From the NCBI RefSeq assembly GCF_022899935.1, contig NZ_JALJCJ010000005.1, positions 1 through 64,000 on the forward strand: DNA of 64,000 nt. Reading direction: 5' to 3'. How positions within the stretch are numbered: the stretch's first letter is position 1; each line of letters opens with the position of its first letter. The notes under the pieces are model-generated. The model was not told where the DNA came from, searched no databases, and saw only the letters and a list, made by a program, of their open reading frames with translations. Both the position numbers and the translations under genes were made by a program. The stretch is from Shinella curvata (GTDB taxonomy: Bacteria > Pseudomonadota > Alphaproteobacteria > Rhizobiales > Rhizobiaceae). Below, piece after piece: positions 8,442 to 16,365 of this stretch.

Positions 8442-9692
8442 ATGGCCGCACCCGGCGAGAACATGCGTGTCAACGCGGACCGCCTGTGGGACACCCTCAT
8501 GGACATGGCGAAGATCGGCCCCGGCATTGCCGGCGGCAACAATCGGCAGACGCTGACCGATTCAGACGCCGAAGGCCGCCGCCTCTTCCAGACCTGGTGC
8601 GAAGGCGCCGGCCTTTCCATGGGTGTCGACACCATGGGCAACATGTTCATGACGCGCGAGGGCGCCGACCCCGAGGCTCTTCCCGTCTATGTCGGCTCGC
8701 ATCTCGATACCCAGCCGACCGGCGGCAAATATGACGGCGTGCTCGGCGTGCTCGCCGGCCTCGAAGTCATCCGCTCGCTGAACGATCTCGGCATCAGGAC
8801 GAAGCACCCGATCGTCGTCACCAACTGGACGAACGAGGAAGGTGCGCGCTTCGCCCCGGCCATGCTCGCCTCCGGCGTTTTCGCCGGCGTGCACAGCCAG
8901 GATTATGCCTATGGCCGCAAGGATCCCGAAGGCAAGACCTTCGGCGACGAGCTGAAACGCATCGGCTGGGTCGGTGACGAGACGGTCGGCGCGCGCAAGA
9001 TGCACGCCTATTTCGAATATCACATCGAGCAGGGTCCGATCCTCGAAGCCGAGAAGAAGGACATCGGCGTCGTCACGCACTGTCAGGGCCTGTGGTGGCT
9101 GGAATTCACGCTGACCGGCCGCGAGGCGCATACTGGCTCGACGCCGATGAACCTGCGCGTCAATGCCGGTCTTGCGATGTCGCGCATCCTCGAAATGGTG
9201 CAGACTGTCGCCATGGAAAACCAGCCAGGCGCCGTCGGCGGTGTCGGCCAGGTGTTCTTCTCGCCGAATTCGCGCAACGTGCTGCCCGGCAAAGTCGTCT
9301 TCACCGTCGATATCCGTTCGCCCGACCAGGCGAAGCTCGACAGCATGCGTGCCCGTATCGAGGCGGAAGCGCCAAAAATCTGCGACGCGCTCGGCGTGGG
9401 CTGTTCCGTCGAGGCCGTCGGCCATTTCGATCCCGTCACCTTCGACCCGACGCTGGTCTCGGCCGTGCGCAAGGCGGCGGAAGACCTCGGCTACAGCCAC
9501 ATGAACATCATCTCCGGCGCCGGCCACGACGCCTGCTGGGCCGCCAAGGTCGCGCCTGCCACGATGATCATGTGCCCCTGTGTCGGCGGCCTCTCGCACA
9601 ACGAGGCGGAGGACATTTCGAAGGAGTGGGCCGCCGCCGGTGCGGATGTGCTGCTGCATGCGGTGATCGAGACGGCGGGCATCGCCGAATGA
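8442..9692 (+). CDS. Zn-dependent M20-family amidohydrolase, probable beta-ureidopropionase
   Basis: A 416-residue member of the hydantoinase/carbamoylase branch of peptidase family M20. Metal-binding and catalytic elements are visible: GSHLDTQPTGGKYDG, TNEEGARFAPAM, EYHIEQGPILE, TGREAHTGSTPM, and a late SHNEAEDIS. In this setting it should cleave N-carbamoyl-beta-alanine (or the 3-aminoisobutyrate form) to the beta-amino acid, ammonia and CO2, the last step of reductive pyrimidine breakdown. Related enzymes act on N-carbamoyl amino acids or allantoate, so the substrate is assigned from context. The start at MAAPGENM has GGGAG at a good distance; the frame extends to 8403. First gene of the operon behind the RutR site. 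Confidence 0.9.
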   Translation: MAAPGENMRVNADRLWDTLMDMAKIGPGIAGGNNRQTLTDSDAEGRRLFQTWCEGAGLSMGVDTMGNMFMTREGADPEALPVYVGSHLDTQPTGGKYDGVLGVLAGLEVIRSLNDLGIRTKHPIVVTNWTNEEGARFAPAMLASGVFAGVHSQDYAYGRKDPEGKTFGDELKRIGWVGDETVGARKMHAYFEYHIEQGPILEAEKKDIGVVTHCQGLWWLEFTLTGREAHTGSTPMNLRVNAGLAMSRILEMVQTVAMENQPGAVGGVGQVFFSPNSRNVLPGKVVFTVDIRSPDQAKLDSMRARIEAEAPKICDALGVGCSVEAVGHFDPVTFDPTLVSAVRKAAEDLGYSHMNIISGAGHDACWAAKVAPATMIMCPCVGGLSHNEAEDISKEWAAAGADVLLHAVIETAGIAE

Positions 9693-9767
9693 TCTTTCCC
9701 GCCCGGCACGCCGGGCGGTCTTGCGCTTCAAGCGCCAGCAAAAATTAAAGACAGGGAACGAACCAAC

Positions 9768-11222
9768 ATGAGCACAGTCATCAAGGGCGGAACCGTTGTC
9801 ACCGCCGATCTGACCTACAAGGCGGACGTCAAGATCGAGGGTGGGAAGATCGTCGAGATCGGCCCCAATCTCTCGGGCGACGAGGTGCTGGATGCGGCCG
9901 GTTGTTATGTCATGCCGGGCGGCATCGATCCGCATGTGCATCTCGAAATGCCCTTCATGGGCACCTATTCGGCCGACGATTTCGAAAGCGGCACGCGCGC
10001 CGGCCTTGCCGGCGGCACGACCATGGTAGTGGATTTCTGCCTGCCCGATCCCGGCCAGTCGCTGCTCGACGCGCTGAAGCGCTGGGACAACAAGTCCACC
10101 CGCGCCAATTGCGACTATTCCTTCCACATGTCCGTAACGTGGTGGGGCGAACAGGTCTTCAACGAAATGAAGGCCATCGTGGAGGAAAAGGGCATCAACA
10201 CCTTCAAGCACTTCATGGCTTACAAGGGCGCGTTGATGGTGAACGACGACGAGATGTTCGCCTCGTTCCAGCGCTGTGCGGCGCTCGGCGCGCTGCCGCT
10301 CGTCCATGCCGAAAACGGCGACGTCGTCGCCGCCATGCAGACCAAGCTGATGGATGAGGGCAATAACGGCCCCGAGGGCCATGCCTATTCGCGCCCGCCG
10401 TCCGTCGAGGGCGAGGCGACGAACCGCGCCATCATCATCGCCGACATGGCAGGCAGCCCGCTTTACGTCGTGCACACCTCCTGCGAACAGGCGCATGAAG
10501 CCATCCGCCGCGCCCGCCAGAACGGCATGCGCGTCTATGGCGAACCGTTGATCCAGCACCTGACGCTCGACGAGAGCGAGTATTTCAACAAGGACTGGGA
10601 CCACGCCGCCCGCCGCGTGATGAGCCCGCCCTTCCGCAACAAGCAGCACCAGGATTCGCTTTGGGCGGGCCTTGCCAGCGGCTCGCTGCAGGTGGTGGCG
10701 ACCGACCATTGCGCCTTCACGACCGACCAGAAGCGCACCGGTGCCGGCGATTTCCGCAAGATCCCCAACGGTACCGGCGGCCTTGAAGACCGCATGCCGA
10801 TGCTCTGGACCAACGGCGTCAACACCGGTCGCCTCACCATGAACGAGTTCGTGGCCGTGACGTCCACCAACATCGCCAAGATCCTCAACGTCTATCCGCG
10901 CAAGGGAGCGATCCTCGTCGGCGCGGATGCGGATATCGTCGTGTGGGATCCGAAGCGCTCCAAGACCATTTCCGCCAAGAGCCAGCAGTCGTCGATCGAT
11001 TACAATGTCTTCGAGGGCAAGGAGGTTGTCGGCCTGCCGCGCTACACGTTGACGCGCGGCGTCGTCGCCATCGAGGAAAGTACGGTCAAGACCCGCGAGG
11101 GCCATGGCCAGTTCGTCAAGCGCGAGCCCTTCGCCGCCGTCAGCAAGGCGCTGTCGACCTGGAAGGAAATCACCGCGCCGCGCAAGGTGGAGCGCAGCGG
11201 CATTCCGGCGAGCGGCGTCTGA
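9768..11222 (+). CDS. hydA: dihydropyrimidinase
   Basis: A 484-residue cyclic amidohydrolase. The binuclear zinc site is visible as HVH (residues 56 and 58), the carbamylated lysine in MAYKGA (K153), LVHAENGD, YVVHTSCEQA and ATDHCAF. EMPFMGTYSADDFESGT and SQQSSIDYNVFEG are typical of dihydropyrimidinases/D-hydantoinases. It hydrolyses dihydrouracil/dihydrothymine to the N-carbamoyl-beta-amino acid used by the enzyme encoded 75 bases upstream. Its stop codon overlaps the start of the next small secreted-protein gene (TGATG), so those two are translationally coupled. Confidence 0.93.
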   Translation: MSTVIKGGTVVTADLTYKADVKIEGGKIVEIGPNLSGDEVLDAAGCYVMPGGIDPHVHLEMPFMGTYSADDFESGTRAGLAGGTTMVVDFCLPDPGQSLLDALKRWDNKSTRANCDYSFHMSVTWWGEQVFNEMKAIVEEKGINTFKHFMAYKGALMVNDDEMFASFQRCAALGALPLVHAENGDVVAAMQTKLMDEGNNGPEGHAYSRPPSVEGEATNRAIIIADMAGSPLYVVHTSCEQAHEAIRRARQNGMRVYGEPLIQHLTLDESEYFNKDWDHAARRVMSPPFRNKQHQDSLWAGLASGSLQVVATDHCAFTTDQKRTGAGDFRKIPNGTGGLEDRMPMLWTNGVNTGRLTMNEFVAVTSTNIAKILNVYPRKGAILVGADADIVVWDPKRSKTISAKSQQSSIDYNVFEGKEVVGLPRYTLTRGVVAIEESTVKTREGHGQFVKREPFAAVSKALSTWKEITAPRKVERSGIPASGV

Positions 11223-11599
11223 TGCCGGCCGCCCGCGCGCTCCCGGCGCTCCTTCTCGGCCTTGCGCTTGCCGGTCCGGCGGGGGCGGCAGCCGATATCG
11301 TCGATGGCAGCTATGGCAACGCCGAAGGCTGCCACTATTCGGAAACCGAAGAATCCTCCGGTGCCGATGTCTTCTTTCTCCTGAACAAGGAGGGCGTCAC
11401 CACGGCAGCCTCCTATTGCGAGTTCAAAGGCGACGCCAAGAAAGTTGGCGGCGCCACCGTCGTGAAGGCCGAATGCAGCGACGAGGGCGGAGAACCGCCG
11501 ATAACTTACGAGTTGACGCTGACGCCTGACAATGGCGGCTACACGGTCAGCTTCCCCGACGGCACACGCTGGGGACCTCTGACAAGGTGCAAGAAATAA
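11222..11599 (+). CDS. small secreted protein, translationally coupled to dihydropyrimidinase
   Basis: 125 residues beginning with a signal peptide (MPAARALPALLLGLALAGPAGAAA), then a small acidic domain with four cysteines (in EGCHY, SYCEF, AECSD and TRCKK) that could form two disulfides in the periplasm. Its ATG overlaps the hydA stop by one base, which is good evidence that it is real and made together with the enzyme. I do not recognise a family. A periplasmic cysteine-stabilised accessory or binding role is possible, but its connection to pyrimidine breakdown rests only on coupling. Confidence 0.75.
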   Translation: MPAARALPALLLGLALAGPAGAAADIVDGSYGNAEGCHYSETEESSGADVFFLLNKEGVTTAASYCEFKGDAKKVGGATVVKAECSDEGGEPPITYELTLTPDNGGYTVSFPDGTRWGPLTRCKK

Positions 11600-11616
11600 T
11601 GGGTGGGCGAAGACCC

Positions 11617-12030
11617 TTAGCGCGGAACCAGCGCCTCGAGATGCGGCAGAAGCACCACGCTCTCCTGCTCGTGGGGATCTGTCCGGGCAATGACCGCGGA
11701 TGCCGGCTGATCGGAGAGATTGGCGGGCAGATGGGGCATGCCGGCGGGGATGTAGAACATCTCGCCCGCCTTGACGATCACGTGATTCTCCAGCCGTTCG
11801 CCGTACCAGGTATGCGCCTCGCCGGAGAGCATGTAGATCGCCGTTTCATGGCTCTCATGCATATGCGCCTTCGCACGCCCGCCCGGCGGGATCGTCAGAA
11901 GATGCATGCAGATGCCCGAGGCGCCGACGCTTTCGCGCGCAATACCCTCGAAATAGCTGAACCCTTGCTTGCCGTCATAGGTGCTGCCTGGTCGCACGAT
12001 CCGGCAGTCGGCTTTCGTTTCACCCGTCAT
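11617..12030 (-). CDS. cupin-domain protein
   Basis: 137 residues forming one cupin barrel. Motif 1 is GGRAKAHMHESHETAIYMLSG (metal ligands H, H, E) and motif 2 is GEMFYIPAGMPHLP with the final histidine. The start MTGETKAD is chosen because GGGAGAGGAAC precedes it; the longer frame to 12186 would run into the divergent ATPase gene. The gene is antisense within an otherwise plus-strand pyrimidine block, placed between the hydA unit and the transporter unit. Metal binding is expected; the substrate cannot be told. Confidence 0.8.
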   Translation of the reverse strand: MTGETKADCRIVRPGSTYDGKQGFSYFEGIARESVGASGICMHLLTIPPGGRAKAHMHESHETAIYMLSGEAHTWYGERLENHVIVKAGEMFYIPAGMPHLPANLSDQPASAVIARTDPHEQESVVLLPHLEALVPR

Positions 12031-12146
12031 GTTCCTCTCCCCCGAAAGATTTCCGTGCCCAAAGTGATAGCGAAGACAATGCCGATTGCAATGCCGGGAC
12101 GGGACATGCAGTCTGCCGGAAACCGCGCCGTGCGAGGCGCCGAAAG

Positions 12147-12950
12147 ATGATGAGCATGGCCCCAGCGAATACCGTCGTCTGTGCAAAGGATCTCGGCCTC
12201 ACCTTCCAGACCGCCGATGGCCCCGTCACGGCGCTGACGGGCGTCAATCTCAACGTCGAAAAGGGCGATTTCGTCTCCTTCATCGGCCCGTCCGGCTGCG
12301 GCAAGACGACTTTTTTGCGCGTCATCGCCGATCTGGAAAAGCCGACCTCCGGCACCATCACCGTCAACGGCCTCACACCGGAAGAGGCCCGCAAACGCCG
12401 CGCCTATGGCTATGTCTTCCAGGCCGCAGCGCTCTATCCCTGGCGCACGATCGAGAAGAACATCGCGCTGCCGCTCGAAATCATGGGCTATTCGAAGGCC
12501 GAACAGCAGGCGCGCATCGCCAAAACGCTCGACCTCGTCAACCTTACGGGCTTCGGCAAGAAATATCCCTGGCAGTTGTCGGGCGGCATGCAACAGCGCG
12601 CCTCGATTGCCCGCGCGCTCGCCTTCGACGCCGATCTTCTCCTGATGGACGAGCCCTTCGGCGCACTCGACGAGATCGTGCGCGACCATCTCAACGAGCA
12701 GCTCCTGAAACTCTGGGACGCCACCCAGAAGACGATCTGCTTCGTCACCCATTCGATCCCCGAGGCCGTCTATCTCTCGACGAAGATCGTCGTCATGAGC
12801 CCCCGCCCCGGCCGCGTGACCGACGTCATCGATTCGCCGCTGCCCCGGGAGCGTCCGCTCGGCATCCGCGAAACCCCGGAATTCCTCGAAATCGCCCACC
12901 GGGTCCGCGAGGGCCTGCGCGCCGGCCACAGCTACGAGGAGCATGCCTGA
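12147..12950 (+). CDS. ABC transporter ATP-binding protein (NMT1/THI5-type importer, likely pyrimidine uptake)
   Basis: 267 residues with Walker A GPSGCGKTT (about 49-57), Q-loop FQAAALYPW, signature LSGGMQQR and Walker B LLLMDEPFGALDE, of the SsuB/TauB/ThiZ branch. It energises the two permeases encoded just downstream. Three in-frame ATGs (12147, 12150, 12156) are possible starts. Its stop overlaps the start of a small membrane protein (TGATG). The location behind the hydA operon suggests import of pyrimidines or their breakdown intermediates; this is context only, since relatives carry nitrate, sulfonates, thiamine precursors or riboflavin. Confidence 0.88.
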   Translation: MMSMAPANTVVCAKDLGLTFQTADGPVTALTGVNLNVEKGDFVSFIGPSGCGKTTFLRVIADLEKPTSGTITVNGLTPEEARKRRAYGYVFQAAALYPWRTIEKNIALPLEIMGYSKAEQQARIAKTLDLVNLTGFGKKYPWQLSGGMQQRASIARALAFDADLLLMDEPFGALDEIVRDHLNEQLLKLWDATQKTICFVTHSIPEAVYLSTKIVVMSPRPGRVTDVIDSPLPRERPLGIRETPEFLEIAHRVREGLRAGHSYEEHA

Positions 12951-13285
12951 TGAAGCTCTCCTTCATGCTCTGGCTGTTCGGCGCCACCGCCGTCTTCATC
13001 GGCGCGGCGACGTCTTCGCGGGCCTATATCGGCACCACGAATATCCTCTATCTCCTCTTGTCCATGGCGCTCTACATCGTCGGCAACCTGATGATGCTGA
13101 AACTGATGCGTGAAGGCGGGCTCGGGCTTGCCATCTCGCTATCCGCCATCACGCAGCTGCTGCTGGTCAATGTCATCGCCTTTTTCTTCTTCGGCGAGCG
13201 GCTGAGCCAGACGCAGCTTGCCGGCGTCGCGCTCGGCATCCTTGCCATGGGGCTGATGCTCATGCCCTCATCGGCGCGGAGCTGA
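12950..13285 (+). CDS. small four-helix membrane protein (SMR/half-EamA-like) within the ABC operon
   Basis: 111 residues with four hydrophobic helices (about 3-20, 27-48, 54-74 and 84-104) and a half-EamA signature in FFFFGERLSQTQLAGVALGILAMGLMLM. Its ATG overlaps the ATPase stop, and the first permease starts 3 bases after its own stop, so it is clearly part of the transporter operon. Length matches an SMR/EmrE-type monomer. Such a protein is not a standard component of this ABC family. It may be an accessory membrane subunit or an independent efflux/uptake protein. Confidence 0.75.
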   Translation: MKLSFMLWLFGATAVFIGAATSSRAYIGTTNILYLLLSMALYIVGNLMMLKLMREGGLGLAISLSAITQLLLVNVIAFFFFGERLSQTQLAGVALGILAMGLMLMPSSARS

Positions 13286-13288
13286 GCC

Positions 13289-14173
13289 ATGGGGGAAGCA
13301 AGTATTCTAAGAGACCGCCTTCTCCCCATCGGCACCGTGGTGCTCGCGCTGCTTGCTCTCTGGTATGTCTTCGTCGTGGTGCTGAACGCGCCCTTCGAGC
13401 GCGACACCGCCGCCCGCGCAGGCACGACTATCAGCTTCGCAGAGCTGCTGCCGAAGACCATGGCGCAGGAGCGCCCCGTCCTGCCGGCGCCACATCAGGT
13501 CTTCGCCGAGCTCTGGGATACGACGGTCAACAAGGCGATCACCTCGAAGCGCAGCCTCGTGTATCATGCCTGGGTCACGCTGTCGGCGACGCTGATGGGC
13601 TTCGGCATGGGCGCGGTGCTCGGCATCCTGCTGGCCATCGCCATCGTGCACAACCGCGCCATGGACCGCTCGCTGATGCCCTGGGTCATCGCCAGCCAGA
13701 CGATCCCCATCCTCGCCATCGCGCCGATGATCATCGTCGTCCTCAATGCGGTCGGCATATCCGGCCTGATGCCGAAGGCGCTGATCTCGACCTATCTGTC
13801 CTTCTTCCCCATCGTCGTCGGCATGGTGAAGGGCCTGCGCAGCCCCGAACAGATCCAGCTCGACCTGATGCACACCTACAATGCGTCTGCCACCCAGACC
13901 TTCTGGAAGCTGCGCTGGCCGTCCTCCATGCCCTATCTCTTCACGTCGCTGAAGGTGGCGATCGCCATCTCGCTCGTCGGCGCGATCGTCGGCGAATTGC
14001 CGACCGGTGCCGTCGCAGGCCTCGGCGCGCGCCTGCTCGCCGGCTCCTACTATGGCCAGACGGTGCAGATCTGGGCCGCCCTCTTCATGGCGGCCGCAGT
14101 CGCGGCCCTGCTCGTCATCGTCGTCGGCTTTGCCCACACCCTCGTCCTCAAGCGCATGGGGGCACGGGCATGA
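13289..14173 (+). CDS. ABC transporter permease (first)
   Basis: 294 residues, binding-protein-dependent inner-membrane component of the SsuC/TauC type. After one N-terminal helix and a periplasmic stretch there is a permease core with the cytoplasmic coupling motif near LMHTYNASATQTFWKLRWPSSMPYLFTSLK (EAA-loop equivalent). It pairs with the next permease to make a heterodimeric channel. Its stop overlaps the next start (ATGA), which indicates tight co-translation. Confidence 0.88.
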   Translation: MGEASILRDRLLPIGTVVLALLALWYVFVVVLNAPFERDTAARAGTTISFAELLPKTMAQERPVLPAPHQVFAELWDTTVNKAITSKRSLVYHAWVTLSATLMGFGMGAVLGILLAIAIVHNRAMDRSLMPWVIASQTIPILAIAPMIIVVLNAVGISGLMPKALISTYLSFFPIVVGMVKGLRSPEQIQLDLMHTYNASATQTFWKLRWPSSMPYLFTSLKVAIAISLVGAIVGELPTGAVAGLGARLLAGSYYGQTVQIWAALFMAAAVAALLVIVVGFAHTLVLKRMGARA

Positions 14174-15039
14174 ACCTTTCCATCCTGCTTTCCGCCATCG
14201 TCTTCTGGCTTGCCGCCTGGGCCTTCAACGAATGGCTGGTGCGCCAGAGATTCTTGAACCCCGCGGCCAACCGCGCCGCGCGCATCGCCGTGCCGCTGAT
14301 CTTCGGCGCGACCATCCTCGTGCTGTGGGAAGGCATCGTGCGCGGCTTCAACGTGCCCTCCGTGCTGCTGCCGCCCCCGAGCATGATCTGGGCGCGGCTG
14401 ATCAGCTCGGTGCCGACGCTCTGGGCGGATTTCCGCCAGACCTTCCTGAAATCGGTAATCACGGGCTATGCGCTGGGCTGCGGCCTCGGCTTCCTCGTCG
14501 CCATCCTCATCGACCGCTCGCCTTTCCTGCAGAAGGGCCTGCTGCCGCTCGGCAATTTCGTCTCGGCGCTGCCGGTGATTGGCGTCGCCCCCATCATGGT
14601 CATGTGGTTCGGCTTCGACTGGCAGTCAAAGGTCGCCGTCGTCGTCATCATGACCTTCTTCCCCATGCTGGTGAACACGGTCTCCGGCCTTGCCGCGACA
14701 AGCCACATGGAGCGCGACCTGATGCGCACCTATGCCGCCGACTGGTTCCAGACGCTCGTCAAGCTGCGCCTTCCGGCCGCCTGGCCCTTCATCTTCAACG
14801 CTCTCAAGATCAACTCGACGCTGGCGCTGATCGGCGCGATCGTCGCCGAGTTCTTCGGAACCCCCATCGTCGGCATGGGCTTCCGGATTTCCACGGAAGT
14901 GGGACGCATGAATGTCGACATGGTCTGGGCCGAAATCGCGGTTGCCGCGGTGGCTGGCTCCGCTTTCTACGGGGCGGTCGCGCTCATCGAGCGGATCGTC
15001 ACGTTCTGGCATCCGTCTGTCCGTGGTGGACAGGCGTAA
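14170..15039 (+). CDS. ABC transporter permease (second)
   Basis: 289 residues, same family as the preceding permease and similar in its core (ALPVIGVAPIMVMWFGFDWQSK, and the coupling loop DLMRTYAADWFQTLVKLRLPAAWPFIFNALK). About six to seven helices. It overlaps the upstream gene by four bases and is followed 25 bases later by the binding-protein gene. The heterodimer with the first permease is inferred from the shared operon. Confidence 0.88.
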   Translation: MNLSILLSAIVFWLAAWAFNEWLVRQRFLNPAANRAARIAVPLIFGATILVLWEGIVRGFNVPSVLLPPPSMIWARLISSVPTLWADFRQTFLKSVITGYALGCGLGFLVAILIDRSPFLQKGLLPLGNFVSALPVIGVAPIMVMWFGFDWQSKVAVVVIMTFFPMLVNTVSGLAATSHMERDLMRTYAADWFQTLVKLRLPAAWPFIFNALKINSTLALIGAIVAEFFGTPIVGMGFRISTEVGRMNVDMVWAEIAVAAVAGSAFYGAVALIERIVTFWHPSVRGGQA

Positions 15040-15064
15040 AACAAAGAAGAAAGAGGGAACTGAC

Positions 15065-16057
15065 ATGAAAAAGACGATTGCATCGATGCTGCTCGCAAGC
15101 GCCTTCTCGCTTGCCGCGTTCCACGCGAACGCCGCCGACAAGGTGACGCTCCAGCTGAAATGGGTGACCCAGGCCCAGTTCGGCGGCTACTATGTCGCCA
15201 AGGACAAAGGGTTCTACGAAGAGGAAGGTCTCGACGTCGAAATCAAGCCCGGCGGACCTGACATTGCTCCCGCGCAGGTAATCGCCGGCGGCGGCGCCGA
15301 CGTCATCGTCGACTGGATGCCATCGGCGCTCGCCACCCGCGAAAAAGGCGTGCCGCTCGTCAATATCGCCCAGCCGTTCAAATCCTCGGGCATGATGCTG
15401 ACCTGTTTGAAGGAATCCGGCATCAAGGGTCCGGACGATTTCAAGGGCAAGACGCTCGGCGTCTGGTTCTTCGGCAACGAGTATCCTTTCCTCTCCTGGA
15501 TGAGCCACCTGAAGATTCCGACCGATGGCGGGCCCGAGGGCGTGACCGTCCTCAAGCAGGGCTTCAACGTCGATCCATTGATCCAGAAGCAGGCCGCCTG
15601 CATTTCTACCATGACCTACAACGAATACGGCCAGGTTCTCGATGCCGGCATCAAGCCGGAGGACCTCGTGACCTTCAAGTACGAGGACCAGGGCGTCGCC
15701 ACGCTGGAAGACGGCCTCTACGTGCTGGAAGACAAGCTCAAGGACCCGGCCTTCAAGGAAAAGATGGTCAAGTTCGTGCGCGCCTCGATGAAGGGTTGGA
15801 AATATGCCGAGGAAAACCCGGATGAGGCCGCTGCCATCGTTCTCGAAAACGACTCGACCGGCGCACAGACCGAAGCCCACCAGAAACGCATGATGGGCGA
15901 AGTCGCCAAGCTGACGGCCGGCTCCAACGGCGCGCTCGACGAAGCGGACTACAAACGCACCGTCGCCTCGCTTCTGGCTGGCGGTTCCGATCCTGTTATC
16001 TCCAAGGAGCCGGAAGGCGCCTGGACGCATGAAGTCACGGACGAAGCGCTGAAATAA
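15065..16057 (+). CDS. ABC transporter substrate-binding protein, NMT1/THI5 family (likely pyrimidine-related)
   Basis: 330 residues with a signal peptide ending ANA at about 23. The mature N-terminus VTLQLKWVTQAQFGGYYVAKDKGFYEEEGLDV is the hallmark of the NMT1/THI5-like group that binds aromatic nitrogen heterocycles such as HMP, riboflavin precursors or pyrimidines. The ATG is preceded by AGAGGGAAC. As the last gene of the transporter set it is followed by a strong terminator. Placement behind hydA and the RutR gene favours a pyrimidine or dihydropyrimidine ligand; the ligand itself cannot be read from the sequence. Confidence 0.87.
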   Translation: MKKTIASMLLASAFSLAAFHANAADKVTLQLKWVTQAQFGGYYVAKDKGFYEEEGLDVEIKPGGPDIAPAQVIAGGGADVIVDWMPSALATREKGVPLVNIAQPFKSSGMMLTCLKESGIKGPDDFKGKTLGVWFFGNEYPFLSWMSHLKIPTDGGPEGVTVLKQGFNVDPLIQKQAACISTMTYNEYGQVLDAGIKPEDLVTFKYEDQGVATLEDGLYVLEDKLKDPAFKEKMVKFVRASMKGWKYAEENPDEAAAIVLENDSTGAQTEAHQKRMMGEVAKLTAGSNGALDEADYKRTVASLLAGGSDPVISKEPEGAWTHEVTDEALK

Positions 16058-16077
16058 TCCCTCACCCGAGGGCATCG

Positions 16078-16112
16078 ACGTGCGGGGCCGCAAGCCCCGC
16101 ACGTTTTCGTTT
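16078..16112 (+). terminator. intrinsic terminator of the pyrimidine transporter operon
   Basis: Arms ACGTGCGGGG (16078-16087) and CCCCGCACGT (16095-16104), followed by TTTTCGTTT. Confidence 0.85.
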
Positions 16113-16365
16113 CCGCGGCAAACACTACGGCGTCCTGTCGCCATTGCCATGGAAAAGCCAAACGCATAAAATAATGAGGCACCATTCCGTTACCTCTTGT
16201 AAGGGTGACGGACGCCAATTACATAGACCGCACAGTGGGAAACCTGGGAGAGGCCGACATTGCCCTTTCCGTGTCCGCTATACTGGCAGGAATAGGGTCC
16301 GGAACACAAAAAGAACGCCCGGATCACGATCATATAAAGTCATGCTCTTTGGGAAAGTTCGGCCA
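16113..16365. other. non-coding leader region before the RND operon
   Basis: A relatively AT-rich stretch with no supportable gene; the reading frame of the adaptor gene is open through it but has no ribosome site. TATACT at 16279-16284 could be a -10 element, but no -35 hexamer lies at a normal distance. Confidence 0.4.

Noticed and set aside
8562-11105. 847-codon open frame on the minus strand
   Set aside because: It runs antisense to the amidohydrolase and dihydropyrimidinase genes, whose catalytic motifs are intact. Its translation is a low-complexity mix of Asp, Arg, His and Gly typical of reverse frames in high-GC DNA.
16260-16284. TTGCCC and TATACT as promoter of the first RND operon
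   Set aside because: The spacer is only 13 bases, too short for a sigma70 promoter.
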